Assembly (NCBI RefSeq): GCF_945290125.1
Contig: NZ_CALYQV010000011.1
Span: 1 to 45,756, forward strand
From: an uncultured Lactobacillus sp.
GTDB lineage: Bacteria; Bacillota; Bacilli; Lactobacillales; Lactobacillaceae
Length of the DNA: 45,756 nt
Direction: 5' to 3'
The translations under genes were made by a program, and so were the position numbers. Of the stretch, positions 1-8,395 are shown one piece after another (position 1 is the first letter of the stretch; each line of letters opens with the position of its first letter). Below the pieces are notes generated by a model. The model was not told the DNA's origin. It was given only the letters and a program-made list of their open reading frames with translations, and ran no database searches.

Positions 1-42
1 GAGCTGTTGCTACCGTTGGAGCCGTTGCTGCCATTGGAGCCA
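1..42 (-). repeat. 9-bp tandem repeat coding Asn-Gly-Ser linker
   Basis: Read on the minus strand, the last visible codons of the adhesin alternate Asn-Gly-Ser in about five 9-bp units. This is a flexible low-complexity linker, probably continuing beyond the window. Such runs often vary in copy number by slippage. Confidence 0.75.
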
Positions 43-3000
43 TTATTATTTATCTTGGTATATTTAACCGTGATCGTAATATCTTGATCAGTTGACTTTA
101 CCTGGGTCCCTTTTACTACTTTGGTATCAGCTTCATACCCAGTTACTTCTGGTGAGTTGACATCTTTAAAGGCAGCACTTGCTGGATTCCATGGACCATA
201 AGTGGTCTCCTTGGTTACGAAGTCTACTGTACCCTCACGGGTAAACTTGACTGTTTGTACGTTATCAGGCACCTGTGTTGGCGTACCGACATACTTGATA
301 GTTTGTTTAACTTCTTTAATGAGGTTCGCGTCATCATTTTTACCTGTCAGCGGATTGTTTTGTCCCGGAATGTAGCTTTGTTTCTTGTGCTTCATCTTAA
401 CGACAAACTTTTGCGAAGCGTCATTAAATACTTTATCCCCGCCATCAGTAAAACCATCAGAAGCTACTTCATAGCCCGCATTGATTAAGTCATTAATAGT
501 CTTGTCGTGCTCATCATGAGGGATCTTTTCACCCTCCTTGCCTGCAAGATTATTAGAAGCAATCACCTTGTTGTTATCCTCAACGTCTTGGTATTCAATA
601 ACCGATTGCTTATTATTTATCTTGGTATATTTAACCGTGATCGTGATATCTTGATCAGTTGACTTTACCTGGGTCCCTTTTACTACTTTGGTATCAGCTT
701 CATACCCAGTTACTTCTGGTGAGTTGACATCTTTAAAGGCAGCACTTGCTGGATTCCATGGACCATAAGTGGTCTCCTTGGTTACGAAGTCTACTGTACC
801 CTCACGGGTAAACTTGACTGTTTGTACGTTATCAGGCACCTGTGTTGGCGTACCGACATACTTGATAGTTTGTTTAACTTCTTTAATGAGGTTCGCGTCA
901 TCATTTTTACCTGTCAGCGGATTGTTTTGTCCCGGAATGTAGCTTTGCTTAAAGTGTTTTAAATTAACTATAAATTTCTGCGAGTCATTGTTAAATACTT
1001 TATCCCCGCCATCAGTAAAACCATCAGAAGCTACTTCATAGCCCTGTTGGTTTAAAGTATTGATAGTTTTATCATGCTGATCACGAGGAATTTTATCGCC
1101 TTCATTACCATATAAAGTATCAGAAGCGATCATTTTACTACCAGACTGATCACTATTACTATCAAGGTCATAATACTCAATAACTGTCTTTTGACTTGAT
1201 CTACTGTACTTTACTGTGATCGTAATATCTTGATCAGTTGACTTTACCTGGGTTCCTTTTACTATACTGGTGTCAGGTTTATACCCTGGAAATTCCGGTG
1301 AATTAACATCCTTAAAAATTTGACTTATTGGATTCCACGGACCATAAGTGGTCTCCTTAGTTACGAGATCTACTATTCCCTCACGGGTAAATTTAAGCAT
1401 TTGTACGTTATCAGGCACCTGTTTAGGCGTACCGACATACCTGATAGTCTGCTTAACTTCTTTAATGAGGTTCGCATCATCATTTTTTCCAGTCACCGGA
1501 TTGTTTTGTCCCGGAATGTAGCTTTGCTTAAAGTGTTTTAAATTAACTATAAATTTTTGCGAGTCGTCATTAAATACTTTATCCCCGCCATTGATAAAGT
1601 CATCAGAAACTACTTGATAGCCCTGTTGATTTAAAGTATTGATAATTTCATCATGTTTACTACGTGAAATTATATCTCCTGCAATACCAATTTCAGTATT
1701 AGAATTCAACAACTTATTGTTGGCATCAAGATCGTGGTATTCAATTATAGCTTGTGGTTTACTCGCATAATCAAAACTTTTGAACTTAAATATATGCTTA
1801 GTCGGTAAAGTTCCAGTTGAGGCAGAAATTGTAAAGTAAAGGTATTGGTTAGCACCATTAAATTGGATTTGTTTAGATGAAGTATAGGTTTGTCCATTAA
1901 TTGTAATCTTTACTGTAAGTGTCTTATTACTTGCTGTATAGTTTAATGTAAAAAAATTGTCCTTTCCTTGATTAATATAAGTGTAGGGAACAGTAAAGAG
2001 ACTATTTTTGCTAGTATCAATACTGCCCAATCCAGCGTTATCAGTAGTAACAAATGCTCCATATGCACAATCTTTTGGCGCAATTCCGTCATCCTCTGGA
2101 CCAAGTAACTTAGGAGTGTCAGTTGAATAATTATGCCAAGTATCGAACTTCCAACCTATAGCATTAGGTATGCCATTAATACCTAAATTTCCACCAGTTT
2201 TGCCGACTTGGTTTTTTTCTCCAGTATAAAAGGCAAATCCAATACCATCAGCAATACCGGAAGCATTATCAACTTTCGTTGTTGTTCCAAAGTTCATATA
2301 TCCGGAAAGGGTAAAGTTCCTAGTTAAGTCAATCGGATCCTTGAAGGTGATATTACCTGCTTGCCAACTGTCACTTGTTAAAATTTGATTACCAACTGGT
2401 TTCCCATCACTATCCGTGGAAATAGTATAATTTCCCGCAGTAGCTGCACTACCATTTTGTTGAAAATAGTTTAAATAATTATTCGGGTCTACATGAATAC
2501 TATTTACACTCCTTGTACTTATAGTTTGATTCCCATCATTTGACTGATCAGCAATAAAATTATTAGCACTAAGATTATCAGTCTGACTAGTTTCAGCATT
2601 AAGCTGATTGTCTTTTGTGTAATTTTCTTGGTTAACGTCATAGCTACTCTCTCTCTTTAAATCTTTTTGATCCAGATTCGAATTACTATATTCAGTATTA
2701 ACCTTTTGCTTTTTCATGATTGTAGATTTAAATGTACCACTACCAGTTTTGGTACCCTTCTTCAGTAGATCAGACTGAGAATTTATTGGTTTCTTCTTTG
2801 TTGTAGTACGGTGCTTTTTAGCGTTTAAAGAAGAACTTCCAACTTTAGTACCCTTCTTTAGTGAATCAGACTGAGAATTTATTGGTTTCTGTTTTATTGC
2901 AGTATGTTGCTTTTTAACTTTTTTAGATTGAGTAGAATGTCTTACAATTCTACATCTTTTCTTTAATTTTACTGTATTAGACTTAGGAGTAGTTTTTGCA

Positions 3001-3149
3001 CGTTTAGTTACTTTAATCTGTCCACTTGGTACTTTAGCTGCATGAATTACTTCTGGATTGTTTACAGCAAAAAAATCCAGAGCGGCCACAGTAGCACCAC
3101 TCATCAAAAACTTTTTTCCCTTTTTATAGAATTTTTTTGATTTTTTCAT
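1..3149 (-). CDS. Large secreted mucus-binding adhesin with L-type-lectin-like domain (3' part outside window)
   Basis: The reading frame is open from an ATG at 3149 to the window edge (about 1,049 codons visible, C-terminus missing). Residues 6-14 read K-x-Y-K-x-G-K-x-F, a KxYKxGKxW-type signal peptide, with likely cleavage after VIHA near residue 37. A Lys/Ser/Thr-rich spacer follows (about 38-200). Residues 210-462 look like a bacterial L-type lectin domain (GFAFYTG, then NAIGWKFDTWHN). Three Mub-type repeats follow (about 464-650, 651-845, 846-1035). Each has a MucBP-like half (IEYxD, GDKVFN) and a Muc_B2-like half (QTIKYVGTP, VKFTREG, YGPWNP). The visible part ends in an N-G-S repeat linker. 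Such proteins are normally cell-wall anchored and bind mucin or glycans; an LPxTG anchor would lie outside the window. It was found by reading the minus strand directly. Ligand specificity is unknown. Confidence 0.88.
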   Translation of the reverse strand, partial: MKKSKKFYKKGKKFLMSGATVAALDFFAVNNPEVIHAAKVPSGQIKVTKRAKTTPKSNTVKLKKRCRIVRHSTQSKKVKKQHTAIKQKPINSQSDSLKKGTKVGSSSLNAKKHRTTTKKKPINSQSDLLKKGTKTGSGTFKSTIMKKQKVNTEYSNSNLDQKDLKRESSYDVNQENYTKDNQLNAETSQTDNLSANNFIADQSNDGNQTISTRSVNSIHVDPNNYLNYFQQNGSAATAGNYTISTDSDGKPVGNQILTSDSWQAGNITFKDPIDLTRNFTLSGYMNFGTTTKVDNASGIADGIGFAFYTGEKNQVGKTGGNLGINGIPNAIGWKFDTWHNYSTDTPKLLGPEDDGIAPKDCAYGAFVTTDNAGLGSIDTSKNSLFTVPYTYINQGKDNFFTLNYTASNKTLTVKITINGQTYTSSKQIQFNGANQYLYFTISASTGTLPTKHIFKFKSFDYASKPQAIIEYHDLDANNKLLNSNTEIGIAGDIISRSKHDEIINTLNQQGYQVVSDDFINGGDKVFNDDSQKFIVNLKHFKQSYIPGQNNPVTGKNDDANLIKEVKQTIRYVGTPKQVPDNVQMLKFTREGIVDLVTKETTYGPWNPISQIFKDVNSPEFPGYKPDTSIVKGTQVKSTDQDITITVKYSRSSQKTVIEYYDLDSNSDQSGSKMIASDTLYGNEGDKIPRDQHDKTINTLNQQGYEVASDGFTDGGDKVFNNDSQKFIVNLKHFKQSYIPGQNNPLTGKNDDANLIKEVKQTIKYVGTPTQVPDNVQTVKFTREGTVDFVTKETTYGPWNPASAAFKDVNSPEVTGYEADTKVVKGTQVKSTDQDITITVKYTKINNKQSVIEYQDVEDNNKVIASNNLAGKEGEKIPHDEHDKTINDLINAGYEVASDGFTDGGDKVFNDASQKFVVKMKHKKQSYIPGQNNPLTGKNDDANLIKEVKQTIKYVGTPTQVPDNVQTVKFTREGTVDFVTKETTYGPWNPASAAFKDVNSPEVTGYEADTKVVKGTQVKSTDQDITITVKYTKINNNGSNGSNGSNGSNS
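44..380 (-). repeat. Mub repeat DNA, copy A (near-identical to 611-947)
   Basis: These 337 bases match 611-947 at a fixed offset of 567 bp (189 codons) with one visible difference (A versus G in the gatcgt-atatc stretch near 77/644). They encode most of the Muc_B2-like half of repeat 3. Such identity inside a diverged repeat family implies recent duplication or gene conversion. Confidence 0.9.
611..947 (-). repeat. Mub repeat DNA, copy B (near-identical to 44-380)
   Basis: This partner of the 44-380 repeat encodes the Muc_B2-like half of repeat 2. Immediately beyond it (about 941-983) the sequence instead matches the third copy near 1520-1563 (offset 579), so copy B is a mosaic of its two neighbours. 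Confidence 0.9.
1200..1540 (-). repeat. Mub repeat DNA, copy C (diverged)
   Basis: This is the same repeat unit as 44-380 and 611-947 but with scattered substitutions (for example MLKFTREG in place of TVKFTREG). It encodes the Muc_B2-like half of the first Mub repeat. Confidence 0.8.
2752..2896 (-). repeat. 32-codon tandem repeat in the K-rich spacer of the adhesin
   Basis: Two direct copies offset by 96 bp encode a unit containing KPINSQSD-x-LKKGTK-x-GS, just after the signal peptide. This basic spacer probably crosses the cell wall or sits near the membrane; that role is inference. Confidence 0.7.
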
Positions 3150-3436
3150 ATATTCTCGCTTCTCTAATATATAAATAACAATTGTAAAGCTTTATTATTC
3201 ATCCAAACGGGAGAGTATAAAGTGAATTTTCTGGTTTCTTTTCAAAAAATATAACAATCAAATTTTCTTTTAAATAAGGTAGATTAGAGCCAAATTTGTC
3301 TGAAACAAATTAAATCTGTTGCCCAGTTTTCGTGTCTATTATTCGGCCTCTGACCTTCAAAATAGTCACTATCCTACTTTATTTGGTAATTTGTTTGCTT
3401 TTTCAACTACCACAAGTGATACTATTTATGTAAGCT

Positions 3437-3470
3437 AAAAAAGTAGTCAGACTTCACACTTCGGCTACTT
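3437..3470 (-). terminator. Terminator-like hairpin in the adhesin leader (possible attenuator or small-RNA end)
   Basis: Arms AAGTAGTC (3441-3448) and GGCTACTT (3463-3470) pair over 8 bp with one G-U pair and a 14-nt loop. On the minus strand the stem is followed by six U (about 3442-3437). No minus-strand gene lies between it and the promoter at 3525-3553, so it would end a transcript of about 80 nt or attenuate the adhesin mRNA. The stem is short, hence moderate confidence. Confidence 0.45.
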
Positions 3471-3524
3471 AATTAACTAACACAATAATGAAATTTTTGT
3501 GCTGTCCACTACGTGTACAATTTT

Positions 3525-3553
3525 ATTATATTACCAGATATGGTAGCGGTCAA
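3525..3553 (-). promoter_or_regulatory. Sigma-A promoter toward the adhesin, with an inverted repeat in the spacer
   Basis: On the minus strand, TTGACC (3553-3548) is separated by exactly 17 bp from TATAAT (3530-3525). The spacer holds TACCA (3532-3536) and TGGTA (3541-3545) separated by 4 bp, a plausible operator for the XRE regulator encoded divergently at 3601. Predicted transcription start is near 3518. Confidence 0.7.
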
Positions 3554-3600
3554 GTACAAAAAGCAATCATTTATGATACTTTTTGAAGGAAGAATTAAAA

Positions 3601-3930
3601 ATGAATGTTTACTCCCGTATTTTTGATACTGCCAAAAAACATGGAATGTCCGTTAAAGAATTGGCAAGAAAAGCCGAAATTGGAGAAAATAGTATTTACC
3701 GTTGGAAAACCATTAAGCCCTCAACTCAATCATTAACAAAAGTAGCTCAACAGCTGCATGTTACGACTGACTATTTATTAGGTCAAGAAGAAAGTGACAG
3801 TAATTACTGCATAGATATAGCTGATGAAAATATTCAACTGCTGTATCATGGGCAAATTGTGCCAGAAAAATATATTAAGATGCTTCGCTTCATTATGGAA
3901 GAAGATCAAGCAGAAATAGCTAAAGATTAA
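3601..3930 (+). CDS. XRE-family helix-turn-helix regulator
   Basis: A 109-residue protein with a Cro/C1-type HTH in the first about 60 residues (KKHGMSVKELARKAEIGENSIYRWKT by pattern, then SLTKVAQQLHVTTDYLLG) and a short acidic C-terminal tail. There is no peptidase or sensor domain, so it probably acts as a small DNA-binding regulator. The ATG at 3601 was chosen over the upstream TTG at 3583 because AAGGAAG (3587-3593) is then a correctly spaced ribosome binding site. It is divergent from the adhesin, and the inverted repeat in the adhesin promoter is a candidate target; that link is inferred from position only. Confidence 0.85.
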   Translation: MNVYSRIFDTAKKHGMSVKELARKAEIGENSIYRWKTIKPSTQSLTKVAQQLHVTTDYLLGQEESDSNYCIDIADENIQLLYHGQIVPEKYIKMLRFIMEEDQAEIAKD

Positions 3931-3990
3931 AAAAACAATTTTTTAAAAAAGTGATTCTTTTTTTCTCTATGCTTTTATTAGATTTTAAGT

Positions 3991-4038
3991 AAAAAAGAAG
4001 AAGCATATAAAAGTATACTCATACTTTTATATGCTTCT
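3991..4038 (-). terminator. Rho-independent terminator of the YebC gene
   Basis: A perfect 18-bp stem (3999-4016 with 4021-4038, loop ACTC) is followed on the minus strand by a U tract (complement of 3991-3996). Orientation fits the yebC-family gene, which ends at 4067. Confidence 0.85.
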
Positions 4039-4066
4039 TACTTTGGTTATTTAATATAAATACCTT

Positions 4067-4774
4067 CTAGTCAGCATCTGCAGCTGCTGTATAGACATTC
4101 TGAACGTCATCATCATCTTCCAGAGCATCTACTAAATGATCAAATTGCTCTTTTTTATCGTCTGGAACTTGGGTGGTTGTTTCAGGTATCATTGTTAATT
4201 CAGCATCAGCAAGTTTATAGCCAGCTTTTTCAAGTGCATCGCGTACTTGAGCAAATTGCTTAGGGTCTGTGTAAATTTCATATGCATCATCGCTAGTTTG
4301 TAAATCATCAGCGCCTGCATCCATTACATCAAGTAGCATTTGATCTTCATCAGCATCAGTTGTTGAGCGGTCAATAACAATGTAGCCCTTACGATTGAAC
4401 ATGTATGCAACAGAACCTGTAGCACCAAGAGAACCACCATTTCTGGTGAAAGCAACTCTAACTGCAGAAGCGGTCCGGTTCTTATTATCAGTTAATGCCT
4501 CGACAAAGACAGCTACACCACCAGGTGCATAACCCTCATAAGTAATTTCATCGTAATGTTCGTCTGAATTTCCTTCAGCCTTTTTAATAGCCCGGTCAAT
4601 ATTTGATTTAGGCATGTTGTTTGCATGGGCCTTATCCATTACCATACGCAAATTAGGATTTCCGGAAGGATCAGGACCACCATTCTTTGCAGCCATATAT
4701 ATTTCACGAGATAATTTTTGGTCTTGCGCATTCTTGCGGCCTTGAATATTGTGCCATTTTGAATGTCCTGACAT
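4067..4774 (-). CDS. yebC: YebC/PmpR-family DNA-binding regulator
   Basis: A 235-residue protein starting [14 protein letters not shown], the family hallmark, followed by [18 protein letters not shown] and the [10 protein letters not shown] segment. Length matches the family (about 240). YebC proteins are cytoplasmic; members have been described as transcriptional regulators and, more recently, as translation factors helping ribosomes through difficult stretches, so the exact role here is open. The gene has its own terminator and appears monocistronic. The C-terminus is strongly acidic (EDDDDVQNV). Confidence 0.93.
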   Translation of the reverse strand: MSGHSKWHNIQGRKNAQDQKLSREIYMAAKNGGPDPSGNPNLRMVMDKAHANNMPKSNIDRAIKKAEGNSDEHYDEITYEGYAPGGVAVFVEALTDNKNRTASAVRVAFTRNGGSLGATGSVAYMFNRKGYIVIDRSTTDADEDQMLLDVMDAGADDLQTSDDAYEIYTDPKQFAQVRDALEKAGYKLADAELTMIPETTTQVPDDKKEQFDHLVDALEDDDDVQNVYTAAADAD

Positions 4775-4910
4775 TTGAGAATCCTTCTTTCTTTTGATAG
4801 CATATTAACGATATTATCTTAACGCATAGCACCACAAATTTCAATACTAGCAATTATTTAGCTTCACTTTTTAGCATAAATTAATGCACTTTCATTAAAA
4901 TAAGTTTACC

Positions 4911-4939
4911 TTGACTCTGGTCAATTTTTTATTTAATTA
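4911..4939 (+). promoter_or_regulatory. Candidate promoter of the YjeM-like permease
   Basis: TTGACT (4911-4916) lies 17 bp before TAATTA (4934-4939). The -35 also forms a small inverted repeat TTGAC-TCTG-GTCAA (4911-4924). The -10 is poor, so this is tentative. Confidence 0.4.
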
Positions 4940-4981
4940 GTAAAATAAAAACATTAATTGTTTTCAAAGGAGAGAGTTTTA

Positions 4982-6643
4982 GTGGAGGAAATAAATTCAA
5001 ACAAGAAGTATATATCTTGGCCAGTCTTAACCCTGATGGCTTTTTGTACCGTGATCGGGCTGGACGATATTATGTACAACTTTCAAAATCAGGGAATGCC
5101 AGTTGTTACTTCATGGATTATCATGTGCTTGTTTTATGTCATTCCCTATTCATTAATGGTGGGCCAGCTGGGATCCGTTTTCAATAATGAAGGTGGCGGC
5201 TTATCATCTTGGGTTCGTGGAACTAACGGAGAATTTCTGGGCTATTTTACTGCTTGGACATACTGGGCAGCGTCAATTCCTTATGCAGTTGATTCAGCTA
5301 ACGAAATAATCGTTGATATTGGCTGGGCTTTGACCGGTTCTGAAAAGTTTCAAAGTCAAATTTCTAATACCAAATTTGCTTTGATGACTTTTGCCATGTT
5401 CATTATTTTTATTGTTGTTGAACATTATTTTTCTCACTCAATGGAAGTTCTTTCCACTATAGGTGGTGGATTAATGCTCATTATGACTTTGATGTTTGTT
5501 TTCTTGGCTTTCTTGGGTCTAGCAAAATCTGGTGGTCACATGGCAACGCAACCATTTACCTGGCGGACACTTATTCCCAAGTTTGACATGCATTATTGGA
5601 CAACCATTGCAATGCTTATTTATGCACTGAACGGTTGTGAATTGGTAGCACCTTATGTGACTAAAATGAAAAAGCCTAAGTCTGATTTTCCTAAAGCAAT
5701 GATTGCTTTGGCATTAATGACCATTTTTCTAACAGTCTTTGGCTCTTTTGCTTTGGGAATATATTTTAACAGCTACCATATTCCAAATGATTTAAAAATG
5801 AACGGTGCTTATTATGTTTTTGATATGGTAGGACACCAATATGGCTTAGGCAAAACTTTACTCTACGTTTGGGCATGGACATCTGTCTTCTATAATGCCG
5901 CTTTGTTGGCTGTACTTCTTGACGCTATGACTAGAATGCTCATTTCTGATACAGGCGATAAGTATATGCCTAAATTTTTACAGAAAAAAGACAAAAATGG
6001 TCTACCTATTAATGGTTACGTTTTAACTGTTTCTTTGTCAGCTTTCATCATGTTGTTAGGTATCTTCCTACCAGATATGAATGATATCTTTAACTGGCTG
6101 TTGAATTTGAATGGAATTATTTCTCCAGGTGTAACTTGCTGGATCTTCTTCTCTTTCATGCAGATCAGGAAAAACTCGCAAAAGTTTACTTCAGACTACG
6201 TTTTTATTAAGAATGACAAGCTGGGATACCTTGCTGGTTTATTTTTACTAATAGTGACTGCTGTGGCAACTATTTTAGGAATTGCACCCCAAGATATCAA
6301 GAAGTTTAGTGGTTATTGGTGGTACGAATTAATAATCAATATTGTTGCTATTATTGTGTTGATCGGTTTAGGTGTCATTTTACCAAGTATAAGAAAACGT
6401 GAAGAAGAATATGGTATTGCATTTAACAAGAAACAATGGACTACTATCTTTTTTTTAATAATCGGTTCTATTATTTTTGATCTATACCTTGGTGAGAAAA
6501 ATACACTATTTCACAATGCCGCAATTAATTTTGGTCAAATTAAAATTGGTGTAAATATTGTCATGATTATTACTGAAACAATTTTGGCAATCCTAATTTG
6601 TTGGCTTGTCGGAAGAAGAAGGCCTACTCAAGTTAGCGACTAA
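4982..6643 (+). CDS. yjeM: APC-superfamily amino-acid permease, YjeM-like (glutamate/GABA transporter family)
   Basis: A 553-residue integral membrane protein of the amino acid-polyamine-organocation superfamily with about 12-13 hydrophobic segments. The N-terminal pattern (TVIGLDDIMYNFQNQGMP, then NNEGGGLSSWVRG) resembles YjeM and the glutamate/GABA antiporter group. The GTG at 4982 is preferred over the TTG at 4958 because AAGGAGAGA (4967-4975) is a strong ribosome binding site 6-7 nt before it. The gene stands alone, with a terminator right behind it. Substrate cannot be read from sequence; a role in acid stress or amino-acid exchange is possible but is inference. Confidence 0.85.
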   Translation: MEEINSNKKYISWPVLTLMAFCTVIGLDDIMYNFQNQGMPVVTSWIIMCLFYVIPYSLMVGQLGSVFNNEGGGLSSWVRGTNGEFLGYFTAWTYWAASIPYAVDSANEIIVDIGWALTGSEKFQSQISNTKFALMTFAMFIIFIVVEHYFSHSMEVLSTIGGGLMLIMTLMFVFLAFLGLAKSGGHMATQPFTWRTLIPKFDMHYWTTIAMLIYALNGCELVAPYVTKMKKPKSDFPKAMIALALMTIFLTVFGSFALGIYFNSYHIPNDLKMNGAYYVFDMVGHQYGLGKTLLYVWAWTSVFYNAALLAVLLDAMTRMLISDTGDKYMPKFLQKKDKNGLPINGYVLTVSLSAFIMLLGIFLPDMNDIFNWLLNLNGIISPGVTCWIFFSFMQIRKNSQKFTSDYVFIKNDKLGYLAGLFLLIVTAVATILGIAPQDIKKFSGYWWYELIINIVAIIVLIGLGVILPSIRKREEEYGIAFNKKQWTTIFFLIIGSIIFDLYLGEKNTLFHNAAINFGQIKIGVNIVMIITETILAILICWLVGRRRPTQVSD

Positions 6644-6662
6644 ATTTTAATTTAGCTCTATT

Positions 6663-6692
6663 CTCCGAAACTTTTTTAGTTTCGGAGTTTTT
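6663..6692 (+). terminator. Rho-independent terminator of the permease gene
   Basis: Stem CTCCGAAACT / AGTTTCGGAG (6663-6672, 6678-6687), a 5-nt T loop, then a T tract. Confidence 0.92.
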
Positions 6693-6778
6693 ATATATCA
6701 AAAATTTAGTTAAAAGTGCTTTCAAAAATAGCAGTACTCAACATTATTTCACTAGCAATAGTTAAAATATCCGAATAT

Positions 6779-6795
6779 CTACTATATAATAGTAG
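6779..6795 (+). promoter_or_regulatory. Perfect 17-bp palindrome over a -10 box (candidate operator)
   Basis: CTACTAT-ATA-ATAGTAG is an exact inverted repeat that contains a consensus TATAAT (6785-6790), 28 bp before the HAD start codon. The -35 is weak (TTAAAA, 17 bp upstream). A repressor dimer bound here would block the promoter for the HAD-ABC-permease genes; no candidate repressor gene is adjacent. Confidence 0.6.
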
Positions 6796-6822
6796 TGACT
6801 AAAATAAATTAAGGAGATCTAT

Positions 6823-7635
6823 ATGACAAATATTCCCTTTAAAGCTGTAGCCGTAGATATGGATGGAACTTTTGAAAATGATGAAAAACAGTTTGATCAT
6901 GAGCGCTTCGAAAAAGTCTTAACTAAATTGCGCCAAAGACACATTCACTTTATCGTCTCCAGTGGCAGACCATTATCACGTTTACGTCAAGATTTTTATG
7001 AATTTTTGGATCGGATTGATATTGTCGCTGATAATGGTTCAATTTTAACGAAAGACAATCAAATAATAGTTCGCCATGTGTTTACTTATAAAACTGGCAT
7101 AAAGTTAATCAATTTTATTCAAACCAATTATCCTTATGTTCAAATTGCTGCCAGCGGCTTGAACAACTCATATCTGAGTAAAAAGGCATTAAGTAACTTT
7201 AAAAATTTGATGCATTTTTTTTATCCTAATGCCTGTGAAATTGGCAACCTTATAAATATTCCTCCAAGTGATGGCTTAACAAAACTGACCTTAGAATGCT
7301 CTTCTGAACTTGCACATGAGTTAGAAACAAAATTTAACCAAACAAATCCAGAAAGAATTCATTGCACTACCAGTGGTTTTAATAATATAGATGTAATGCC
7401 GAATGGCGTTAATAAGGGCCAAGGATTAAAATATTTTCTGCGTTACTTTAACGTAAAACCTGAAGAATTAATTGCTTTTGGTGATGGCTTAAATGATCAA
7501 GAAATGATCGAATTAGCAGGATATAGTTATGCAATGAAAAATGGTCATGAGGACCTTAAAAAAATTGCTAAATATGAGGCACCATCTAATAACGAAAAGG
7601 GCGTTTTGCAAGTATTAGAGAGCTATTTAGATTAA
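6823..7635 (+). CDS. HAD-superfamily (Cof-type, class IIB) phosphatase
   Basis: A 270-residue cytoplasmic phosphatase. Motif I is VDMDGTF (nucleophile and acid/base Asp), motif II SSGRP, motif III the Lys in GVNKGQG, and motif IV GDGLNDQEM. Length and cap arrangement fit the Cof/YidA group, which dephosphorylates sugar phosphates, nucleotides or flavin/PLP phosphates; the substrate cannot be assigned. The ATG has a strong AAGGAG ribosome binding site. The next gene starts 46 bp downstream with no terminator between, so it may be co-transcribed with the ABC exporter. It is one of three Cof-type proteins in this window. Confidence 0.85.
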   Translation: MTNIPFKAVAVDMDGTFENDEKQFDHERFEKVLTKLRQRHIHFIVSSGRPLSRLRQDFYEFLDRIDIVADNGSILTKDNQIIVRHVFTYKTGIKLINFIQTNYPYVQIAASGLNNSYLSKKALSNFKNLMHFFYPNACEIGNLINIPPSDGLTKLTLECSSELAHELETKFNQTNPERIHCTTSGFNNIDVMPNGVNKGQGLKYFLRYFNVKPEELIAFGDGLNDQEMIELAGYSYAMKNGHEDLKKIAKYEAPSNNEKGVLQVLESYLD

Positions 7636-7681
7636 AATATGAATATGAATGTTGTTTTCAAAATGATAAGGACAAATTTTC

Positions 7682-8383
7682 ATGAGTTATATTGACGTAC
7701 GACACAACTTTAAACGTTACCATACTGGAGATACAGAAATACTGGCAAATAATGATGTTAGTTTTACCGTTGAAAAGGGTGAACTTGCCATTATTTTGGG
7801 TGCATCTGGTGCTGGCAAGTCAACTATTTTAAATATTTTAGGTGGAATGGATACCAACAGTTCTGGTGATGTTATTATCGATGGTAACAATATTGCCAAA
7901 TATAATAAGCGACAGCTAACTAGTTACCGCCGGACTGATATTGGCTTTGTATTTCAATTTTATAATTTAATTCAAAACCTCACAGCAAGAGAAAACGTAG
8001 AGTTGGCATCAGAAATCGTTCCAGACGCACTCGATCCTGTAAAAACTTTGATCGATGTAGGTCTCAAAAACCGCATTAATAACTTTCCGGCTGAATTATC
8101 TGGTGGTGAACAACAAAGAGTAGCAATCGCTCGGGCAATAGCCAAGAATCCCAAAATTCTACTTTGCGATGAGCCCACTGGTGCACTTGATTACCAAACA
8201 GGAAAAAGTGTTTTACAAACCATTATTAACATGAGCCGCAATAACGGAACTACAGTGGTTATAGTTACACATAATAGCGCTCTGGCCCCTCTTGCTAACC
8301 GTGTAATTCATTTCCATGACGGTAAGGTTACGCAAATTGAAGAGAACTCACATCCCGATAGTGTTGCAAATGTTAAATGGTAG
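7682..8383 (+). CDS. ABC exporter ATPase, LolD/MacB type
   Basis: A 233-residue nucleotide-binding subunit: Walker [11 protein letters not shown]-loop FVFQFYN, signature [14 protein letters not shown], Walker [13 protein letters not shown] and switch His in VTHN. GALD and the short length are typical of ATPases paired with FtsX/MacB-type permeases. It is followed after 12 bp by such a permease (8396-11188) and forms the energy-coupling half of that exporter. Family members act in antimicrobial-peptide resistance, lipoprotein release or peptide export; no sensor kinase gene is nearby to indicate which. Confidence 0.9.
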   Translation: MSYIDVRHNFKRYHTGDTEILANNDVSFTVEKGELAIILGASGAGKSTILNILGGMDTNSSGDVIIDGNNIAKYNKRQLTSYRRTDIGFVFQFYNLIQNLTARENVELASEIVPDALDPVKTLIDVGLKNRINNFPAELSGGEQQRVAIARAIAKNPKILLCDEPTGALDYQTGKSVLQTIINMSRNNGTTVVIVTHNSALAPLANRVIHFHDGKVTQIEENSHPDSVANVKW

Positions 8384-8395
8384 AAAAGGCTAATC

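Larger units (their letters stand above)
3150..3600. other. 451-bp divergent intergenic region (adhesin leader / XRE promoter)
   Basis: No gene is seen. On the minus strand it holds a near-consensus promoter (3525-3553), a small hairpin (arms 3481-3485 and 3497-3501), a terminator-like hairpin (3441-3470) and a weak inverted repeat AATTTGT/ACAAATT near 3293-3311. Together these would give the adhesin mRNA a leader of about 370 nt. A second possible -10 for the adhesin (TATACT on the minus strand near 3215) has no good -35. A +-strand promoter for the XRE gene is not obvious. Confidence 0.6.

Noticed and set aside
44-1540. Regularly spaced repeats that might be a CRISPR array
   Set aside because: The repeats are about 570 bp apart, hundreds of bases long, and in frame within one coding sequence; they are protein domain repeats.
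255-1541. Open frames on the + strand at 255-488 and 1320-1541
   Set aside because: They are antisense to the repeat region of the adhesin and duplicate each other because the repeats do; no ribosome binding site or protein family supports them.
3931-3990. AT-only hairpin after the XRE gene as a terminator
   Set aside because: AAAAAAG/CTTTTTT pairing is almost all A-U and expected by chance in this AT-rich stretch.
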